DNA of 64,000 nt from assembly GCA_021234155.1 (NCBI GenBank), contig JAJEKV010000041.1, positions 7,076,917 through 7,140,916 on the forward strand. Reading direction: 5' to 3'. The notes beneath the pieces were generated by a model. The model was not told the origin of the DNA and searched no databases. It saw only the letters and a list, made by a program, of their open reading frames with translations. How positions within the stretch are numbered: position 1 is the stretch's first letter; each line of letters begins with the position of its first letter. Origin of the DNA: Isoetes taiwanensis. Taxonomy: Eukaryota; Streptophyta; Lycopodiopsida; Isoetales; Isoetaceae. Position numbers and translations under genes: made by a program. Below are positions 12,307 to 23,990 of this stretch, in pieces.

Positions 12307-14655
12307 TCTAGCAGAATTTCTTACTCCAAACACTAACTCTCCGTAGAGCTTGAGATTTTGTCTACCCTGGCGTTACCCAGGCCCAAACCATATTCCCTAG
12401 CAAGTGTAGTGTTCTATTTTAGCAAATGTTTTATTTTAGCAAAAAATACAACTTATATCATGATTCACATGCTCTACTCTCTAAGATCTTATGCACAAGA
12501 ACAGCTTAGCGAGGACCAAATTCTTAGCCCCATGCTAAGCTAGACCCATACGAAGATCTATGCCATCTGTAAATGCAAGTTAACTCTGAGCAACATGCTC
12601 TTTCATAATTAGTCTTATGTACAAAACTAGCTCAATGAGGACCAGATTTTCAAGCCCCAAACCAAACCATTCCCATACACGGACCTATATTATTATTAGT
12701 AATAATAAATGCGAGTATGAGCTCTACGCTCTTTTGTACCAGATCCCATGTACAAGATCAGCTCAATGAGAACCAAATTTTTAGCTCCAAACCAAGCTAA
12801 TCCCATAAATAGACCTATATACTCCATATTCAGCAAGAAAAACAAGCAAATTATTCTTATGCAATGTGGGAAATCTTGATAAATACTTAAATTATGGAAT
12901 TTTTCATATGGTGACCCATTTATAATATTCGAGCATCACTTAGACTTAGAGTTTGAGTTTCAGCCATATACTAAACAAAACTCCAATTGTATTTCCATGG
13001 GATTATCAAAAGGACAGATTTACAAGCCTCATACGAAAAGACAAGATGCACAACTGATGTCATGATGTGAGGAAGAAGATATACTTCTTGAGTTTTTACT
13101 ATCTAGCTTTATATGTAAACTGTATTCTTGAATATCAAGACAAAAATCTAGAACGATTCTGACAACGTTCCTAAAGGCAAAATTTCTCAAGACACTTTTA
13201 TCCAAAATCGGCAAGGAAAAGTGAAGGTATCACCACAATGTTTTGATTACAAAGCGCCAATTCCATAGTACCATAATCACATAGTCACCATCTAAACACG
13301 AAAAGATGAGTTCCACATGTTACTGCGCACCAAACCGGTTGCATGTTAGCACGATAAGGGTAAATGCAAAGCAGCCGTCAGGTAAGCAAAGAAGAACTCA
13401 GTTTTTATCCTTTTCTTTAAGTGCAAAAATAGATTTAAGTAAAGCTCAAACTTAATCTTTACATCACCATTTCTGGTCTGCACTATTCAAACATTAAATT
13501 CAACCACAAAAAAGTTCCCAAAACAGCAAATTTTTGGGTTTTACAGCTCAAGTTTCTTTGTGCACATGTTGTTTTCAGCCTGAGTAGACCATCACAAAGT
13601 AAAACAAGTCTTGTATCAGACTTTTCTGCGAGCATTAGGCCATGTGACAGGATTAAAATAGCAAATGAAACCTCTTTTGAAGCGCCCTCCAAGCTTGAAG
13701 TTCCACCATCACCGAAAGAAAGATCAGCTTCCGGGTTGTCATAGACAGGTTCGCCTTGATCAGCCAAGGCATTTGTTTTCATTGTGGCAGCTCGCATAAC
13801 ACACCTACGAATCACACTTGAGGCCTGAAAATTTTTGGCCCGGCCATCCAACGGTGTCCTACGAACTCCAAAATCACTTCTCCGATTCTTATTCTTTGCT
13901 CCAGGGGGACGACCTGCTCCTTTCTTAGGCCCCATGAGCGCCAAATATGCTTCCCACCAGTTTTCTTTGGGCGGATAGTTTAGGAAAGCAAGGAATGAAA
14001 CACAACAAAGTTCCTGTTACCAAAAGAACTTACGTCCATTTTTTTGGACCATATTCCCATGCATGCCTCATTAAGAGGCCAAAGAATTTAATATCAAATA
14101 TTCCCCCCTTTTTGCACAACACATAAAGAGGCCAAGAATTTAATATCACACATTCCCCTTTTCTACGTACCACACATGTGGAGGCCAAGTCAATTAATGC
14201 ACATTATTTCCTTTTCTAAGTACTACACATAAAAAGGCCAAAGCAATTAATGCATATTATTCCATAAGGTCATATGTCCCCCTATGTATTTAAATTAACT
14301 TAGCTTATTCCCCTACCTAGCAAAATTGGGTGTGGTCAAGGGAATATTACATCCATAGTGTACCCCATGGTCCACAACCATATTGTCATGAAAGATCTTC
14401 CAATCCTTTTGGGCAGACATCTACAAGTTAGTTACCACATATTGTAAGGTGGAAAATTTACTAACCTTTTACTCTCCTTTTTATTTTTCCTTTTAGGAGT
14501 ACAGGCTGTTCTTCATTGTTATAAGCAAAGCTGCCATATGTCATAGCTCAGCCCTATTTGATCAACTGAACATTAGCAACCTAGCAAAGTGAAATATCAT
14601 GCTGCACAATCATGGAGTGCAACCATTCACAACCTTTTATATATATTTATATATA
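12307..14655 (-). repeat. Right long direct repeat of the retroelement
   Basis: The second copy of the repeat at 4419-6750. It starts at TCTAGCAGAATTTC and merges on its right side into TA-rich sequence (14640-14700) that is also the left edge of another repeat family copy. Short differing patches (around 13152 and 13325) stand out against otherwise near-identity. Confidence 0.9.
13483..13944 (-). CDS. AT-hook-like protein ORF, second copy
   Basis: Same 153-codon frame as in the left repeat, including GRPPGAKNKNRR, with Ser in place of Asn about 43 residues in (QASSV versus QASNV). Both copies are free of stops, although the neighbouring reverse transcriptase is badly disrupted. It may be a real element product, or it may look intact only because the repeats are young. 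Confidence 0.45.
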   Translation of the reverse strand: MALMGPKKGAGRPPGAKNKNRRSDFGVRRTPLDGRAKNFQASSVIRRCVMRAATMKTNALADQGEPVYDNPEADLSFGDGGTSSLEGASKEVSFAILILSHGLMLAEKSDTRLVLLCDGLLRLKTTCAQRNLSCKTQKFAVLGTFLWLNLMFE

Positions 14656-15060
14656 GATATATATATATCTATTTCTATTATTATATATATACAATTATAT
14701 TATGGGTCCTATGGGGGGTTGAAAGTTTGTAGAGATTCATCATGGCCGTCGATTTTCTGAGGTGTCGCGATAATGGCCCTTGGATTTGATGGGGGGGCAT
14801 GCATGGAGCATGCATGGGGCATGCACCCCATCCCTGGGCCGTCGATCGGGCACGTGAGCCCTTGATTTCTTTGGGGGATGGATGGCCCGGATCAAAAGCC
14901 CCTTTATTTGGGGCTTTTGTTTTCGACCGTCAGATTAAAGGGGCAGGTGATATCTTAGTCGTCAAAATATTGCTGAAGGGTGATTTAATGGTGGCATGTG
15001 CAATTATGGAGCATTTATTTTTATGATGATGTGGGAAAGAAAATGGAGAATTTATTGCAC
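14640..15060. repeat. TA-rich tract and copy of the GCCGT/ATGCATGG repeat family
   Basis: After an AT-rich run, the sequence GAGATTCATCATGGCCGTCG, repeated GCATGCATGG-type words, GGGCCGTCGATCGGGC and GGCATGTGCAATTATGG match in order the copies at 23204-23420 and 23765-23990. It is a dispersed, probably non-autonomous element. Its ends are unclear. Confidence 0.5.
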
Positions 15061-15312
15061 AAATTTATTATTATCTATGGTTTTCTATTCTAATCGTGAC
15101 ATGTGCGGATTCTATTCTAATGGTTTTCGAGCAAAGCGATTTCTGTTCTCACGCCGGAGCAGAGCTCAAAACTTGGATTTCTTCGTGCCTGTGTTATGGC
15201 GGCAATGTGGAGCGCCATTGGAGTTTCGCTTCGTTGCTGATGGCTCCTCATTTCTAGCGATGTGACAGTCTGCAAATATTGACGCAAAAATGGTTGAATT
15301 TGGGCGCCTATC

Positions 15313-15860
15313 TTGCCGTCTTCTTCACAGTTCATCCGTGGTCTGCAAAAAATCCTAGAAGAAACGATTTTGTTAGAACCTTGCTCCTCTTTCGATCTAT
15401 TCTGTGCAGCTATAGAAGAGCTAGAGCGTCACGACAGTGAAGAAGACCACGGATTTTGCTTCCTTAGAAATGTCGGTTATTCTTGGAGTTGGAAGCGAGA
15501 TAGAAAGCAAGCTCTAAAGCCCTTGAAAGAATCAGGTAATACAGTCATCAGGTCCTTAGGATTTTCTCAATCAAAAGGACCGTGCACTGCTCCACATTTC
15601 GAGTTAGAGGGGAATCCTTCGTTCTGGGATGAGCATAATGTTCAGGTTGGTTTAGCATTGCTTTCTAAGTTACCCTTTGGTTTGCGGCGAACAATTTTGT
15701 TCTGAGGCCAGTACCCAGTCTAGAATTATTCCTGCATTTGCTCCTATTTATGTACTAAATCTTTGTTCAATCGCTCTGTTCTTATTGCGCATTTCGTTTC
15801 TGCAGTTGGAAAGGAAATGTTGATCAAGACTCTTGCTCCGGCAGTCGGTTCTTTATGGTA
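15313..15860 (+). CDS. Candidate exons of an unrecognised gene
   Basis: A frame from 15313 to about 15650 has protein-like composition (Glu, Leu, Cys and Ser mix; AAIEELERHDSEEDHGFCFL). It ends near two possible donors (CAG|GTTGGT at about 15645 and TTG|GTTTAG at about 15650). A likely second exon follows the acceptor TTTCTGCAG at 15805 and ends at ATG|GTAATT near 15857. With the later donor the two parts read on in frame as an uncharged-rich segment. The sequence has no family I can name, and the flanks are repetitive, so it may be a relic or a gene fragment. Confidence 0.25.
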
Positions 15861-16727
15861 ATTTTCGTCTGGGCCAAATATGACCGGAATTGGAGCTCTG
15901 CTCTATAACAGTAGGGCTGTGTAAAAGTCTTCCTTTAATTCTATTCTGTTTATTTGCTTGCATTGGCGGCCTGATGGTAAGCAGCTATGGCAGAGTTATG
16001 GAAGGGATTTTTTCTTTTTTCGTTTTCTTTATGAGTCTGAGACCCAAACATTACATCTCAAAGTAGCCAGGAGTTCTCCGGTGACGATGTACGAATTTGA
16101 TTTTTATACGGCTATTCTGCATTTCTCGATTAATGTTTCTATTTGATTTTTTAGGCTGAAGCATAAGCAGATGGATTTTGTCATTTTGAGCATCGATCTA
16201 CTAGACAGAATACAAAGGATGCGGCTGTGCAATTCATGTCTTTATTTTTGAATGAAGAGAAATTAGGATGTAAGATATGCACAAATTTGCATGTTTTATC
16301 TCAGTTCTTCCCTATCATTTTGCATCTCAGGGCTCAAACTGGTGAATGGCCGCAAAGAATATCTTTCCGCAAAGAATATCTTCAGAGTGAATCATTTGGC
16401 AAATAATCCAGTGGGAAGTGGTGGACATGCTAAGCTATATAAAGGCTGACTCCCAGATGGACATGTTATGGTGTGAGTTCTAAAGGTCTGCTTTGCATGT
16501 GTTATGTTGTGAGTTCTATATTCAAAGCACTGGGGTAATTTTAGGCTATGATGGGTTCGTTTGCAATTCTTGAGTCGTCATTTCCATCATTCTAATGCAT
16601 GTATTGCCTACTGCAGCTTCAGATGATTGCCATTTCAAACACCTCATGGAAGCATATTGTTGCAGGACCTGCCTTATGGGCTTTGATATTCAGTGCAGCT
16701 TGCTGCCTTAACAGTCCTGATCAACTC
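15861..16727. other. No recognisable gene
   Basis: AT-rich sequence with short frames only. It could be intron sequence if the 15313-15860 candidate is real. Confidence 0.4.
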
Positions 16728-17443
16728 ATGTTACTCAGCTGGAGACATGTCTACTATAGGTGCCGACAGTTGTGGCCTCCTTACGTGCTTATTTTGCATC
16801 TTCAGAAGAAAAATGTTAAAAATCAAAGCGAGCATTTAGTCTTCTTCTTGCAAATTCTCAAATGAGACAGGTTCCTCCACCGGATCTAAGTGACAAGGTT
16901 TGTTTTGGAAACATAACTCATTGCTATTCTTCTAAGCAAAATCTTTAAACTTGGGATCAAATGGAGGTACCTTAGGCTTTTCTATGTAGGTGAGAACTAT
17001 ATGTTGTGGAAACTTCCGATTTGCAGGTAATTATAATTTAACAGTTATATCATTATGAAGGATTTATGGAATGGTGGTCTAGAATAATATCATATCAGTT
17101 CAAAACATCATTCCTGTGCATGATGTCTTGGCAGATCATGCTGCTCTACATTTTCCCAGGGCAATTCTCAACTCTGTACAATGGAATCGTTATTTCTCAT
17201 GTTACTCGGCTGGAGACATGTCTACTATAGGTGCCGATAGCTGTGGCCTCCTTGCAAAGTGTTGGCGAGCTTAAGAGCCCCTGCATATTTACTGGAATGG
17301 CATTATTTGCCATTATTTTGCAATTTGACGTGCTTATTTTCCATCTCCAGAAGACAAAGCGAGCATTTAGTCTTCTTCTTGCAAATTCTCAAATGAGACA
17401 AGTTCCTCCACCGGATCTAATTGAGGTTTGTTTTGGAAAATAG
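16728..17443. repeat. Direct duplication, about 470 bp apart
   Basis: The segments at about 16728-16912 and 17198-17443 share GGAGACATGTCTACTATAGG, GTGGCCTCCTT, then a gap or insertion, and GCGAGCATTTAGTCTTCTTC with the following TTCCTCCACCGGATCTAA. The second copy has an extra 60 bp or so in the middle. The similarity is high enough for a fairly recent event. Confidence 0.7.
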
Positions 17444-18600
17444 ATATATAAGCACATGTTTTGTATTTCACAACTGAGTAGTCTAATAATATGAAAAAAT
17501 GCAGATAAGTTAGCATGTAGGCCTGCTTAAACTAGCAGGGCTGCGTAACTTTGAACTGATTCAGTTCCTAATTGATCCAAAGTGCTGTTCTGCCCATGCC
17601 ATGTCTATTTCTCGTCAATTAAAGGATTTGAAGGAAGTCTTCTGCGTTTATTGATTGATAATTGTGGCTCCGTCAATGGTTGTGGCTCGATAAGGGCAAT
17701 TAGGTTGCATCCCCATTAGACTGTGAATTTGGTGCCTCAGTGCAATCTCGGACAGAAAAAACACCTTTTCCAGTGATTTCCTTTGGCTGCGCCAGATTAT
17801 CACGGACAAAGGTTGCAACAACATTCTTTTATTTACTGCAAGAAGCACTCCATCAGCAGGTTCTTCGTGAGGTTCTTCAACGGCATGGAGTGCAGGTTAG
17901 ATTTCTTTGTGCTTTGCATGGGCAAGTATGAGAATGTTGGAAAACATAATTTAATCTTTGTGCAAGCAAGATAGAAGAAAATCAAGGCTCAGAATTCTGA
18001 TAGACAGCAGAGATCAATCAACTGATGTACATGTTGATGGGTAGTTGAAAGTCATTCTTGAAATGCTATATGCCGATGTCATATTAAATCTTTGTGTTTT
18101 CAACGGCACTTCCAATTTAAGACTTAGAAATGGTTGATGAATTCATGCGAGTGCAATGACAAAAGTGATTATTATATTGATTGATAAACGATGCGTGAAA
18201 CGGAGTCGCAATGTTATTAAACTTTCCGATGTAGGTAGCTTGGGGTTAGCACGAATACCCCATCCCTTCCACTCCTCAAGAGAAACCTAACCCTTGAGCA
18301 TAAACTGTCCAAAATTGCATATCCGACTTTGTTACTCGGTATATTAACCTTTTGAAAGATGCACACGATTCACGAAGTCCATCTTTTCATATTCTTTGCA
18401 CTGTTGAATCTTTCTTGTGAATTCAGTATATTCTAGTTTACAAAATACTGTAGTAGGAGCAGAAACAGCCCCCCAAATTTACATGCAGCATGGATTAGGG
18501 GCATTTCCATCCTTCTTGTTGAAGAATGATGAGGTATGGCCTTAAATTAAACATTCAAGGTGATTCTTGCATAAGTTAAATTGCTTCTTCCTAGAGCATT
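17444..18600. other. No recognisable gene
   Basis: Short overlapping frames only. No domain, RNA gene or transposon end seen. Confidence 0.4.
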
Positions 18601-18634
18601 GCTTCTTACCGAATCATCCTCAAGGGACTGCTAT

Positions 18635-18975
18635 CTACTTTCCCTTCGAGTCTCGAACCTGAGATTCCACAACGAAGGAAATAAATGACAAGGAAATAAA
18701 TGACCTTAACGTGCTTTTGCCCCTACTCAAGGATTGCTCTGGAGGTGCCTGTTGAAAACGCCAGAACATCTTTACACAATATATGACCAGGCACACAATA
18801 GATGCTGTGCCTGTGATCAAAAAGAGGCCCCACAATGTCCCCATGCCTAGCATCCTCATTTGAATTGTGGCATTCCTTCTCTTTCAACCATTTATCATGG
18901 ATGTGTTGTAATATTCCATCTTCAGAGAGTATTAGGATTGCTATCTCTAATTTTTGGGAGAATGAATTTTTGCAG
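18635..18975 (-). pseudogene. Glutamate-receptor-like (GLR) C-terminal fragment, frameshifted
   Basis: Minus-strand reading from about 18975 gives EIAILILSEDGILQHIHDKW, which matches the end of the ligand-binding S2 lobe of plant GLR channels (ILxLSExGxLxxIHxKW). It continues LKEKECHNSNEDARHGD. One base out of frame follows LWGLFLITGTASIVCLVIYC, the fourth membrane segment, then KMFWRF and a short cytoplasmic tail ending at 18635. GLRs are cation channels of the plasma membrane or endomembranes. Only the last part of the gene is present, and the frame breaks between the ligand lobe and TM4, so I call a pseudogene fragment. A sequence error or an unseen short intron is possible. Confidence 0.7.
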
Positions 18976-19039
18976 CATCATGAGTTATACTCCCTAGAGT
19001 GAAGCTATTTAAGGCTTATGGCATTGTATCTAGACTGTT

Positions 19040-19270
19040 GGTCTTTCAAGTGGTGAGGTCGCACGTTAGATGCCAGTGGCTCATAATGTCCCCCCCTGAT
19101 GAGGTGGCCATGATGGCCACGGATATTATAGTAATGGTCATATATAGGTGGAAATGCATTTGTTATAAGCTGATCTTTATTAAAGAAGTTAGTGAGGTGG
19201 CAATAAACTCGAGTGCATTATGTGAGGTGGCAATAATATTAATTATCTTAATAGTGAGATGGCAGGGGCA
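19040..19270. repeat. Cluster of GAGGTGGC motifs
   Basis: GTGAGGTGGCAATAA-like units recur at about 19195, 19226 and 19253, with looser copies near 19050 and 19100. The same GAGGTGGC word recurs in the 23.5-24.2 kb repeats, so this is probably a decayed member of that family. Confidence 0.5.
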
Positions 19271-21104
19271 ATGTCATTTTGTTATGTGCACAACATTTTT
19301 TTACCCCACATTTGGGCATTCAATTTAATGAGGTTTTTAACTATGCGACACAATGCTTTGAATCAATTTACTAGCTCTGAAGAATGAATTTTTTTTAACT
19401 TAATTTTTGATACTCAACTTTAGATATCTTAAGCTTGGTAAAAAGATTTGGCCATGAAATCTTGCAAGGCCATTAGCCCAAGTATAGTTTAATATTATGC
19501 CCACCATTTACTTGGATCTTTGACCATATGTATAAACGTGTAAACATTTGCAACATCTTCACACATCTATTTAACCTGGCTTCAAGTACATTTGTGTTAA
19601 CTACCCGTTACATTGACACACGTCGACAAAGCCAAAGTCTAATAAATAGATAAACTACCACCGTCTTAATGCAATAATATTTTAAAGTCTACACACTCCA
19701 TTCTATTTAGAGCTAGATTCCACTTCAGGAATTAAGAAGCTGCGATTTAACTACCATTATAATTATTGCTAATTCATAGAGCTCTTCCCTCACATTGTAA
19801 AACTTTCCTAACAAACTCTTGATTAAAGGATAGACAAGCTCTCCGATCCTTTACAACACTAATAGTTGGCATGATAGACCTTCTTTTGCACATTGCATCT
19901 TTGGAAGCAATGCAAAATTATCAGTTCGTACTTGGGTTTTAACTTCCTGCCCGATTTTTATTGTCCTGGTGTAATATTGGGATGCTTGATATAAAAGAAG
20001 AAGGATGCAAGTTAAAGTTCCCTCGGCAACAATCTCTGGCTCTAACAATTCAAACTATCTATGCATTCTATTTTATTCCATTTTGTGGGTACACACACTT
20101 TCTGAATGCTATTTCAATAGCCTACTTTTTATAAGGGCATTCAACAAACATCCTTGCGTAAAAAAGGTTGTTCTCAGCGAGATTGACTTGGGAGTTTGAT
20201 CCAAGTTGATTATGGTTGTTGACCAAGAATTTGACCATCTACATGTTCAATATATGTTGATTGGTTAAGTATCCCTAGAGCTACATACCCACAGTTCCCA
20301 AGGTCTGTAATGTCCGTTGATACGTGGGTTTTAGGTTAAAGGCTTTAAGATTTACGATCAGAGTAACTATTGACTATTAGCATTGGTTTAGGGTGAAAGG
20401 TTCAGGATTTTAAGGGTTACTCTCAGGTTTAGTATTGGGAATTTATGTTATTTAGGTTTCACATGGTATTCAAAGAAACAATAACAGGTTAATAAAGTCT
20501 TTTCATAGTTAAAATGGAAAATTGAATCGACATCCTTGTGTGCAAGAACGCTTTGTTGTAATGTGATTGTTGTTGTTAATGGGATTGTAGACCTCAATTG
20601 TGTCCAGATGTAAAACTTCACTCAATCTTATTGTTTCCAGACTTGCTTTTGTGTTTCTATTATTTGCTGAGGTAACTTAGAAGACCTATTCAGCTATGGC
20701 CAATTCTGAATCATGCAACTCCAGGATACATTTTTCCTTATTATATCAAATGCCCTTCAAATGTCTCAAATGTTTGAACTCTTAACCTTCAAAAACATTC
20801 ACTTGGATGTTGTGTGGTTTTCTATTGTTATCAGATGTATATGTGATGCCCAAACCAAAAGAATGGAGAAGTCATGACCTCGATGTGTAACAAATCAAAA
20901 CAGCTTGCCTAACACATTATATAAATGTGACTACCAAAGCTTGGATTTCAACAAAGAGGAAATTGACCATGTTGGATAACTCGTGGAGACCATCTATCCT
21001 GCAGAGAACATAGAACGACATGCAACTTCTCAGGTGGTTTTACCTCTTATAATGGTAGCAATAATACGTGACTTAGGCAATAAGATTTGGGGTTGGTCTA
21101 GACT
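19271..21104. other. No recognisable gene
   Basis: AT-rich, with no frame of interest. It forms the 5' flank of the LINE insertion at 21122. Confidence 0.45.
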
Positions 21105-21483
21105 AAATCTACATGTAAATAGAGCGTTATGGCAACATGCCACTTGGAAAAAGGTTGCCAGGATGGGGTCTCGTGCAAGGAAGAGGTCAAAGAAGGTATG
21201 CCGTGAGGCCCCTGTGTGTCATAATCTCCAGAGTTCAGATAATACGATGTCTAGTAATGATTGTATTGATGTGGTAGAACATGCTGATTGTGATGAGGCT
21301 ATTAAACGCCTCAAGATGGTACAAGATATTTGATTATGTACTGTGTATGGGTGGTTTTGCTTAGGGGACTTCGTAGTCCTCTAGGTTTTGAGTCCCATTT
21401 CACAGACCTCTTGTATGTTTCTTGATTTTTTCATGAATAATAGACTGTCGTCCTTCAACAAAAAAAAAATCTACATGTAAATA
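21105..21483 (+). mobile_element. 5'-truncated LINE insertion with 17-bp target duplication
   Basis: AAATCTACATGTAAATA occurs at 21105-21121 and again at 21467-21483 and brackets 345 bp that ends in an A run, the standard signature of target-primed reverse transcription. The insert holds the end of a frame rich in Arg/Lys (SRARKRSKKVC) that stops at 21333. A 3' untranslated region follows with a perfect stem AGGGGACT...AGTCCTCT near 21363-21382. Only the last part of the element was inserted. Confidence 0.8.
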
Positions 21484-21947
21484 TAGAGAAGGCAGTGATA
21501 TTTGAGATCGACATAAGCACAATAGATTAGATAAGGCTTTCTTCATTTTGTAAAACTATGCAATATAACGTTACGAATCCTCAACCCTCACCTAATTTTT
21601 GTGATGCACTTGCAAGCGTCACAAATATGCAAATTATTTTTCCAGACAAATTGCATGGTGCAACTCTTAAGGGATGTAGTAGTACAAATGTGCAAAGAGA
21701 AGATGGTTCAAAAATAAGAGATTATTAGGGAATTTGTAGATTTTTGGATAAAACAATCTAAATGGGGGCCCAAGTGATATTTGATACAATGCTCTCCTTC
21801 ACAATAGTTATATTGTTTTGTGAACCTCTGGCTTCAAAGCTTGACAATAGTTGCACTATTTTGTCAACATTTTGAGTGATGGCTTCAAATTAAACAACAT
21901 GACATTGATGCTAAACACAAAATAAATGTGACGTTCCTTCCCCTAAT
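21484..21947. other. No recognisable gene
   Basis: AT-rich intergenic sequence without coding or repeat structure that I can support. Confidence 0.4.
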
Positions 21948-22785
21948 AGATCTCCCATTCCGTTGAGTGCATTCAACTTGTGAATTTTTCTTCTTCCAAT
22001 TCAGTATAGAGCAGTTCATACTTGATGAAGTAATCCTTCATCAGAGCATTAAAATAAGCAAAATATAGGGGCTAGGATCGAACAAAATTAAGATCAACAT
22101 TGGAATGAGGACTCTTTTAGCTATTAGTTAGATCATGTCCCTACGATAAAGGAACTCATTCTGCACAAAAAACAAACTAAATTAGCATTAAGACATTAAG
22201 ATTCAAACCATATTATCTTATATTGCAGGGACAAATAAACTCATATTGCACAAAATACAATACTCTTCTCCATTGACTAGCAAGCTCCTTACAATTGCAA
22301 AGATTTTGAGCTCACATATTCAAAGATTTAGTGATCCAACATGGCACCTAGTATCCCCATAGATCTCACATTTCATTAAGTGCCTTCGACTTGTGAATTT
22401 TTTCTCACGATTCATTACAGAGAAACTCATACTGATGCAATGATTAGACTTCATCGGAGCATGAAAATAAGCAATAATATAAGAGGTTAGAATCAAATAG
22501 AATTAAGATTAATATTGCAATGAGGACCTTTTTAGCTATTAGTTAGATCATGTCCCAAAGATATGCGAACTCATGCTGCCCAAAAACAAACAAAACTAGC
22601 ATAAAGACATTAAGATTAGAACCAAATTAGCTTATGTTCCAAGGCCAAATAATCTCATATTGCACAAAAACGCAATGCTCGACTTGCAAACTTTTTGCCT
22701 TGCCTGATTACAAAGATTTAGAGTTCAGATACTTACTCAAAATTTAATGATCCAATCGTGTGACCCAATATCCCCATAGAGTATT
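21948..22785. repeat. Tandem duplication, unit about 413 bp
   Basis: Unit 1 starts AGATCTCCCATTCC at 21948 and unit 2 starts AGATCTCACATTTC at 22361. Both contain GACTTGTGAATTTTT or close variants, TTTAGCTATTAGTTAGATCA and AAAGATTTAG...GATCCAA in the same order. Moderate divergence. Confidence 0.75.
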
Positions 22786-23089
22786 TAGGAATTAATCGTA
22801 CTCATTTATCTCGAAGAATCTTGCAAAAATTTGGTGAAGGTCTCAGGAATCTATAAGTCTTTAGAAAATTTTAGGGATTTTAGAGGGATGGTGGGATGCG
22901 TTATGATTTGTTTTTGCTATGCATGTCCTTTTTTGTTGGAGAAAAGGGCATGAAAAGGCAAAGGGTTTAGTTTAAAACTTCATGACTTTGAACTGGATGC
23001 ATGCTACCATTCCTGCCATTCTTAATCTTGGAATTTGTTCCCAGATTTCGTAAACCATAGTTCATAGACCCATTTATAGTACAAAAACT

Positions 23090-23420
<331 letters not shown>

Positions 23421-23764
23421 AAAAAAAAAAGTTGGTGCAGCAGATCTCAACCGTTAGATTAAAAGGTGAGCATAAATCCTAGCCATTAACTTTTTAATAT
23501 TAAATTGATTTTTTTCTTTTAAAGGAGGTGAGGTGGCACCATCATTAATAAAAAGGCACCTTCATTAATAAAAAAGGTAGTGAGGTGGCAAAGTATTTAT
23601 GAATGGACTTTCTGGGAAGCTTCCTTCTGTTTAATCGTCTTCGAAGGCCCGTAGCTTGCAGTAGAGGGGTCGGATGACGGTGCGGCCTACGCCGTTGGAT
23701 TCCTCTCGTCGAGACCTTTCTAAGGAGTGGTGCTTTGGCACTATTTTGTCGCATTTGGAGCCAG
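23421..23764. other. Repeat-rich spacer with GAGGTGGC words
   Basis: Contains a second CCGTTAGATTAAAAGG block with similar downstream sequence (23447 onward) and GAGGTGGCACC/GAGGTGGCAAA units near 23528 and 23582. The short minus-strand frame across it has no recognisable domain. Confidence 0.4.
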
Positions 23765-23990
23765 CGTGATCGATGTGTGATTTTGTCATCCCATGGGTCA
23801 TGTTCATAGAGATTGATCCTAGCCGTCAAATGACAAAATCAAGGGTTGTTATAATTCCACCTCATGTGATGCATGGATGGGCACGATGTGCACATGCATA
23901 CATATGCACATACATGCATGGGCCATGCATGCACCATGCACATGGGCCGTTAGATGGGGGAAGGTGAAATGTGGATCGTTCAAACTATAA
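23765..23990. repeat. Second copy of the GTCATCCCATG repeat family
   Basis: Aligns with 23204-23420. The central part carries many overlapping CATGCATG palindromic words, so it can fold extensively. It has no (TA)n array at its edge, unlike the first copy. Confidence 0.65.

Larger units (their letters stand above)
4419..14655 (-). mobile_element. Composite retroelement: PLE-like RT between 2.3-kb direct repeats
   Basis: Two long direct repeats bracket an internal region of about 5.5 kb. Read on the minus strand, the order is right repeat (14655 to 12307), an unannotated spacer, an ORF1-like frame (10974 to 9374), a broken reverse transcriptase (9043 to about 7000) and the left repeat (6750 to 4419). 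The RT motif set resembles Penelope-like elements (PLEs). Such elements are known to produce pseudo-LTRs from tandem or partial tandem copies, which would explain direct repeats without canonical LTR ends. An LTR retrotransposon is the alternative: a purine-rich run lies just inside the left repeat on the minus strand, but I see no TG...CA ends and no tRNA primer site at 12306. No target duplication is evident at the outer borders. The family assignment is inference. Confidence 0.6.

Noticed and set aside
12280-12310. tRNA primer-binding site at the inner edge of the right repeat
   Set aside because: The minus-strand sequence there does not resemble TGGTATCAGAGC or another common plant primer site.
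22037-22060. CTGATGA on the minus strand as a ribozyme core
   Set aside because: No downstream GAAA and no supporting helices.
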